NCBI GenBank assembly: GCA_004208945.1
Contig: SGPE01000014.1
Coordinates: 1 to 64,000, forward strand
Direction: 5' to 3'
DNA length: 64,000 nt
DNA from: Pseudoalteromonas sp. CO133X
GTDB taxonomy: Bacteria; Pseudomonadota; Gammaproteobacteria; Enterobacterales; Alteromonadaceae
The position numbers were made by a program, and so were the translations under genes. This document shows, piece by piece, positions 60,453 through 64,000 of the stretch (positions are counted from its first letter, which is position 1; every line of letters starts with the position of its first letter). The notes below the pieces were generated by a model, which was not told where the DNA came from, did not search any database, and saw nothing but the letters and a program-made list of their open reading frames with translations.

Positions 60453-61279
60453 AGTGCTACTTGCCCATCAAAAACATGCTCCGCAGGACCGGTCATTCTT
60501 ACGGGGTGGCCTTCACCTTGCCAGCGAATTTGCAGGCTACCGCCTGGTAAATCGACCTGTACTGTGTTTGCTAGCTTGCTTTGGGCTTGACCGATCACTA
60601 CTGCTGCACATGCACCTGTTCCACAAGCAAGGGTTTCACTAACACCGCGTTCCCACACCCTTAGTTTAATATGATCTTGCGAAATTACCTGCATAAAGCC
60701 CACATTGGCTCGTTGTGGAAAACGTTCATGGTTTTCAAGCAGTGGCCCTAAAGTGTCAACATCAGCTGTTTGAATATCATCGACTTCTAATACGCAGTGT
60801 GGGTTACCCATTGAGACTGCACCGCTAAAGATGGTGTGTTCTTCAGTGCGAAGAATATAAGTGAGCTCTCGTTTACTGGCTTTAAGTGGAATTTTACTTG
60901 GTTCAAAAGTCGGGTGGCCCATATTGACCGTTACTTGGCCGTCTTTCTCAATATATAAAGTCAAATTTCCCGATTTGGTTGATACGGTGATTTTGTGCTT
61001 GTTTGTTAAGCCTTTCATACGCACAAACCGAGCAAAGCAGCGGGCACCATTACCACATTGCTCGACTTCATTACCATCAGCATTAAAAATACGGTAGTGA
61101 AAATCTAGGTCCGGAGAATAGGGTGCCTCTACCATGAGTAATTGGTCAAAACCTATGCCGAAGTGGCGATCTGCCAGCTTTTTAATTTGATCTCGCGATA
61201 AGAAAACATTTTGAGTAATGTTATCAATAACAACAAAGTCATTACCTAGGCCGTGCATTTTTGAGAAATTAACTAACAT
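60449..61279 (-). CDS. dapF: Diaminopimelate epimerase
   Basis: 276 aa, usual length. The two active-site cysteines are in [10 protein letters not shown] near residue 75 and [11 protein letters not shown] near residue 217, and the N terminus [11 protein letters not shown] is typical. It converts LL- to meso-diaminopimelate for peptidoglycan and lysine. Follows lysA by 64 bp. Confidence 0.97.
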   Translation of the reverse strand: MLVNFSKMHGLGNDFVVIDNITQNVFLSRDQIKKLADRHFGIGFDQLLMVEAPYSPDLDFHYRIFNADGNEVEQCGNGARCFARFVRMKGLTNKHKITVSTKSGNLTLYIEKDGQVTVNMGHPTFEPSKIPLKASKRELTYILRTEEHTIFSGAVSMGNPHCVLEVDDIQTADVDTLGPLLENHERFPQRANVGFMQVISQDHIKLRVWERGVSETLACGTGACAAVVIGQAQSKLANTVQVDLPGGSLQIRWQGEGHPVRMTGPAEHVFDGQVAL

Positions 61280-61343
61280 AACGCTCTAATTCGGGTTTGC
61301 TCTGAGCTAATCATGCCACAGAGCAGGGCGGTTATAAAAACGT

Positions 61344-62597
61344 TTATGGTAAAATTTTCTCACCTTGCCAAAGGCTTTCAAGAGTTTCACGTTGACGGAT
61401 TAAATAACTTTGTTCTCCATCAACCATTATCTCTGCAACACGAGGACGTGAGTTATAGTTTGAACTCATCGTAAAGCCATAAGCCCCCGCACTGCGCTGT
61501 GCGAGTAAATCGCCTGCTTGAAGAGCAAGTTGACGATCCTTACCTAAAAAATCACCGGTTTCACACACAGGACCCACAATATCGTAGTTGTGGCTTTTAG
61601 TATCGTCTGCGCGTGGGATAACAGGAACAATACTTTGCCACGCTTGGTAAAGTGATGGGCGAAGCATATCGTTCATGCCAGCATCAACAATGGCAAAGTA
61701 TTTGTCTTGATTTTGTTTAATAAACTCAACCTTGGTGACTAATATACCCGCGTTGGCTGCAATGGCACGGCCTGGCTCGAAAATAAGCTCTAGATCTTGA
61801 TAATCAGCTAATCGGGCCGTGATTTTGTCAACATACTCGCTTGGGTGAGGTGGGGTTTCGCCGTTATAAGGCACGCCAAGGCCACCGCCAATATCAAGGT
61901 GAGTTAGTTTGATGCCAACGGCTTTTAGTTGTTCAATTAAAGTAAGCACTTTTTCAAGCGCTGCTAAGAAGGGTTTTATTTCTGTTAACTGTGAACCTAT
62001 GTGGCAATCAACACCTGTTATTTTTAAGCTTGGTAAAGATGCAGCATGCTGATAAACAGCAACAGCGGTTTGAATATCAATACCAAATTTATTCTCTTTT
62101 AAACCGGTAGAGATATACGGATGGGTTTTTGCATCGATATCAGGGTTTACACGAATCGAAATGGGGGCAATGCGATTTAGTGAAGTGGCGACCTCTGAGA
62201 TACGCTCAAGTTCCGCCACTGATTCAACATTAAAGCACTTGATCCCCAATTCAAGTGCATAGGCGATTTCATCAGCTGTTTTGGCAACCCCTGAAAAGAC
62301 CACTTTAGATGCATCACCACCGGCTTGAATTACACGAGCAAGTTCCCCTTTTGAAACAATATCGAAACCAGAACCAAGGCGCGCTAAGATGTTGAGTACA
62401 GCAATATTTGAATTCGCTTTTACGGCATAGCACACCAAGCTTTTATGTGATTTTGCGGCTTCGGCAAAGGCCAAGTAATGACGTTCAAAGGTTTTTCGTG
62501 AGTAGATATAACAAGGCGTACCATATTGTTCGGCAAGCTCTTTGACAGCGATGTCTTCAGCGAACAGCTGATTATCTTTGTAATTAAAAAAGTCCAT
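61344..62597 (-). CDS. lysA: Diaminopimelate decarboxylase
   Basis: 417 aa. The PLP Lys is in C-Y-A-V-K-A-N-S-N near residue 58, H-I-G-S-Q near residue 200, G-G-G-L-G-V-P-Y near residue 233, E-P-G-R-A near residue 279, and the catalytic Cys in G-P-V-C-E-T-G-D near residue 346. It makes L-lysine from meso-diaminopimelate, the next step after dapF. It begins 3 bp after the lptM stop. Confidence 0.97.
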   Translation of the reverse strand: MDFFNYKDNQLFAEDIAVKELAEQYGTPCYIYSRKTFERHYLAFAEAAKSHKSLVCYAVKANSNIAVLNILARLGSGFDIVSKGELARVIQAGGDASKVVFSGVAKTADEIAYALELGIKCFNVESVAELERISEVATSLNRIAPISIRVNPDIDAKTHPYISTGLKENKFGIDIQTAVAVYQHAASLPSLKITGVDCHIGSQLTEIKPFLAALEKVLTLIEQLKAVGIKLTHLDIGGGLGVPYNGETPPHPSEYVDKITARLADYQDLELIFEPGRAIAANAGILVTKVEFIKQNQDKYFAIVDAGMNDMLRPSLYQAWQSIVPVIPRADDTKSHNYDIVGPVCETGDFLGKDRQLALQAGDLLAQRSAGAYGFTMSSNYNSRPRVAEIMVDGEQSYLIRQRETLESLWQGEKILP

Positions 62598-62600
62598 CTA

Positions 62601-62774
62601 TTAGTCCTGTTTTTGTTCTGGTTGTTCGGATGGAGTAGCCTCAGGCTGAGATTCTGTTGACTGCGGCGTATCATCTGGTAGGTAAAGAGCACCACTTTGT
62701 CCACAGCCGACTAAGGTGAGCACAAGGGCAAAGGGTAAAATGATCTTTAATTTTTGGCTATGAGTCTCTTTCAT
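62601..62774 (-). CDS. lptM: LPS-assembly lipoprotein LptM (YifL)
   Basis: 57 aa. The signal peptide M-K-E-T-H-S-Q-K-L-K-I-I-L-P-F ends in lipobox L-V-G-C, followed by G-Q-S-G-A-L-Y-L-P, the exact LptM/YifL core, and a Pro/Glu/Gln-rich tail. LptM binds the LptDE translocon in the outer membrane and aids LptD maturation. The gene is the first of the lptM-lysA-dapF operon and divergent from cyaY, as in E. coli. No strong ribosome binding site is visible before the ATG. Confidence 0.95.
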   Translation of the reverse strand: MKETHSQKLKIILPFALVLTLVGCGQSGALYLPDDTPQSTESQPEATPSEQPEQKQD

Positions 62775-62923
62775 TAGATTAATACGGTTGCTGGCTTTAT
62801 AATCGCAGAGTAACAGAATATTTAAAAAATGCAGCTATTCGCGGATGAATTTATTCCTGTTACACTTGATGTACATAATCTGCCCCCAGATCTAGGCTTA
62901 TAAGCCAGTTAAAGGACATAAAA

Positions 62924-63247
62924 ATGACTGATCATGAATACCACACATTAGCCGATGCATTAATGCTAACGATTGAAGAGCAAATCGATGATTGTGATGC
63001 TGATTTAGACTACGAGTCTGCATCAGGTATTTTAGAAATTATCTTTGCAGATCGCAGTAAAATTGTGATCAATAAACAAGCACCACTGCATCAGGTGTGG
63101 GTTGCGACTAAATTTAATGGTCATCACTTTGAATTACGTGACGATAAGTGGATTGATAACCGTTCAGGTGCTGAATTTTGGCAATTTATGTGTGATGCTG
63201 CGACTCGTCAAGCAGGACAGCCTATTGAGTGGCGCTCTGAACTATGA
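62924..63247 (+). CDS. cyaY: Frataxin CyaY
   Basis: 107 aa, typical length. An acidic first helix ([21 protein letters not shown]) followed by beta strands with [22 protein letters not shown] is the frataxin pattern. It modulates iron-sulfur cluster assembly with IscS. AAAGGA lies before the ATG. Its stop overlaps the next start by 4 bp. Confidence 0.96.
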   Translation: MTDHEYHTLADALMLTIEEQIDDCDADLDYESASGILEIIFADRSKIVINKQAPLHQVWVATKFNGHHFELRDDKWIDNRSGAEFWQFMCDAATRQAGQPIEWRSEL

Positions 63248-63900
63248 GTTTAGCGTTCGTAGAGTACCCTGCTCAAGGGGAGCATAAAGCAAGTGTTATT
63301 TGGCTGCATGGTCTGGGCGACTCAGGTGATGGGTTTGCCCCTGTTGCTCCTCAGTTAGCTTTACCAAAAGAGCTGGGAATACGCTTTGTATTTCCACATG
63401 CGCCTGTGCAACCGGTCACCATTAATGGTGGAATGGCAATGCGCTCTTGGTACGACATAAAGTCGATGGATTTAGATAAGCGTGCTGACGAGCAAGGTGT
63501 CAGAGACTCAGCAGCAAAAGTCGCCGAGCTTATTGAAGTAGAAATAGCGAAAGGTATTCCTGCCAATAAGATTGTCCTTGCTGGGTTTTCACAAGGCGGT
63601 GTTGTATCACTGCATTTAGCACCTCGCTTAGATCAAAAGCTAGCGGGGGTGATGGCGCTATCAACTTATATGTGCGTACCTGATAAGCTTGCTGACGAAG
63701 CGAAACAAAGAAATTTAAATATATTTATGGCGCATGGTCGTCTTGATGATGTAGTACCGCATAGTGCGGGTAGGCAAGCGTTTGACGTATTGTGTGCGAA
63801 TAACATGGAAGTAAGCTGGCAAGACTACCCGATGGCGCATCAGGTGTGTGGTGAAGAACTGATGGCAATCAGAGAGTGGTTAATTGCTCGCTTGAGCTAA
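63244..63900 (+). CDS. Alpha/beta hydrolase, carboxylesterase/thioesterase type
   Basis: 218 aa. [12 protein letters not shown] near residue 20 (oxyanion loop), nucleophile elbow L-A-G-F-S-Q-G-G-V near residue 116, Asp in H-G-R-L-D-D-V-V-P near residue 166 and His in M-A-H-Q-V near residue 198. It fits the small carboxylesterase II / acyl-protein thioesterase-like family. Cytosolic. Translationally coupled to cyaY (ATGA). Confidence 0.92.
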   Translation: MSLAFVEYPAQGEHKASVIWLHGLGDSGDGFAPVAPQLALPKELGIRFVFPHAPVQPVTINGGMAMRSWYDIKSMDLDKRADEQGVRDSAAKVAELIEVEIAKGIPANKIVLAGFSQGGVVSLHLAPRLDQKLAGVMALSTYMCVPDKLADEAKQRNLNIFMAHGRLDDVVPHSAGRQAFDVLCANNMEVSWQDYPMAHQVCGEELMAIREWLIARLS

Positions 63901-63922
63901 CATAGCTTGTAAAGAGGCCAAT

Positions 63923-64000
63923 ATGACAAAAAAACTGGTAATAACAGCAAATATGGGAAGTGCCGAATCAGTCAGTGCTGCACCTTCTTCAGTAACATAT
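63923..64000 (+). CDS. Start of a gene cut by the window end
   Basis: ATG with GAGG 8 nt upstream, open to the window edge (26 codons): M-T-K-K-L-V-I-T-A-N-M-G-S-A-E-S-V-S-A-A then P-S-S. No recognised domain in the visible part. It follows the esterase by 22 bp and is probably in the same operon. Confidence 0.55.
   Translation, partial: MTKKLVITANMGSAESVSAAPSSVTY

Noticed and set aside
62775..62923. Lysine riboswitch upstream of the lptM-lysA operon
   Set aside because: The divergent gap is under 150 bp and shows no structured leader or conserved riboswitch core.
1..64000. CRISPR array, prophage, transposon or integron
   Set aside because: No regularly spaced direct repeats, transposase, integrase (other than XerC in its housekeeping operon) or phage structural genes were seen.

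Overview
The window looks like chromosomal DNA of a marine gammaproteobacterium of the order Alteromonadales, most likely a Pseudoalteromonas. This is inferred from the moderately low G+C content, the many secreted or lipid-anchored hydrolases (including a subtilase with a GlyGly-CTERM-like tail), and the family make-up of the genes. No species was identified by any search. It opens on the 3' end of a 5S rRNA gene and its terminator, so it lies just downstream of an rRNA operon. No insertion sequence, phage, integron or CRISPR array was seen.

Region by region. 0.3-6.1 kb: a membrane-stress-like locus with a Ser-rich lipoprotein, a DUF350 protein, a membrane-fused spermidine-synthase-like enzyme, a YjfI-like DUF2170 protein, a PspA-family protein, a YjfK-like DUF2491 protein and a small double ribbon-helix-helix-like protein. 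It has two identical 13-bp dyads before the yjfI-like gene and an internal terminator hairpin. 6.2-9.5 kb: two paralogous lipoproteins, then a fagA-like gene and fumC behind a Fur box set in a perfect 51-bp palindrome. 9.6-16.6 kb: a DUF938 methyltransferase-like protein, a DUF482/FemAB-like acyltransferase, a lysophospholipase-like hydrolase, then an Lrp-family regulator divergent from a PrnB-like (DUF1864) protein and a kynureninase-like PLP enzyme, and a metallo-beta-lactamase-fold hydrolase. 17.2-17.5 kb: two tRNA-Ser genes. 18-28.6 kb: a lipid-kinase-like gene, a DMT transporter divergent from a MocR regulator, YggN, glutathione peroxidase, a LysR/YqhD-like pair, AzlCD, cytochrome b561 facing cytochrome c', and DUF2721.

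28.8-38.3 kb: a large secreted subtilase, an oligopeptidase-B-like lipoprotein, and an operon of two spondin-domain proteins with a two-component system. 38.5-46.2 kb: small membrane proteins, a folM-folE-folX unit (tetrahydromonapterin), nadE, yceH and a CHASE-PAS-GAF hybrid kinase. 46.4-55.8 kb: a penicillin-acylase-like Ntn hydrolase, a diguanylate cyclase, a GNAT-nitrilase fusion coupled to a Gdx/SugE-like exporter, a DMT transporter, MAPEG, a BlaR1-TonB/BlaI pair and an RluF-like pseudouridine synthase. 55.9-64 kb: small proteins, a TPR-retropepsin, the conserved lptM-lysA-dapF-DUF484-xerC-yigB housekeeping operon divergent from cyaY and a carboxylesterase, and the first codons of one more gene.

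The best candidates for under-described biology are the PspA/DUF350/aminopropyltransferase-like locus with its duplicated operator, the PrnB-like plus kynureninase-like unit under an Lrp-type regulator, the spondin/two-component operon, and the nitrilase-Gdx pair.
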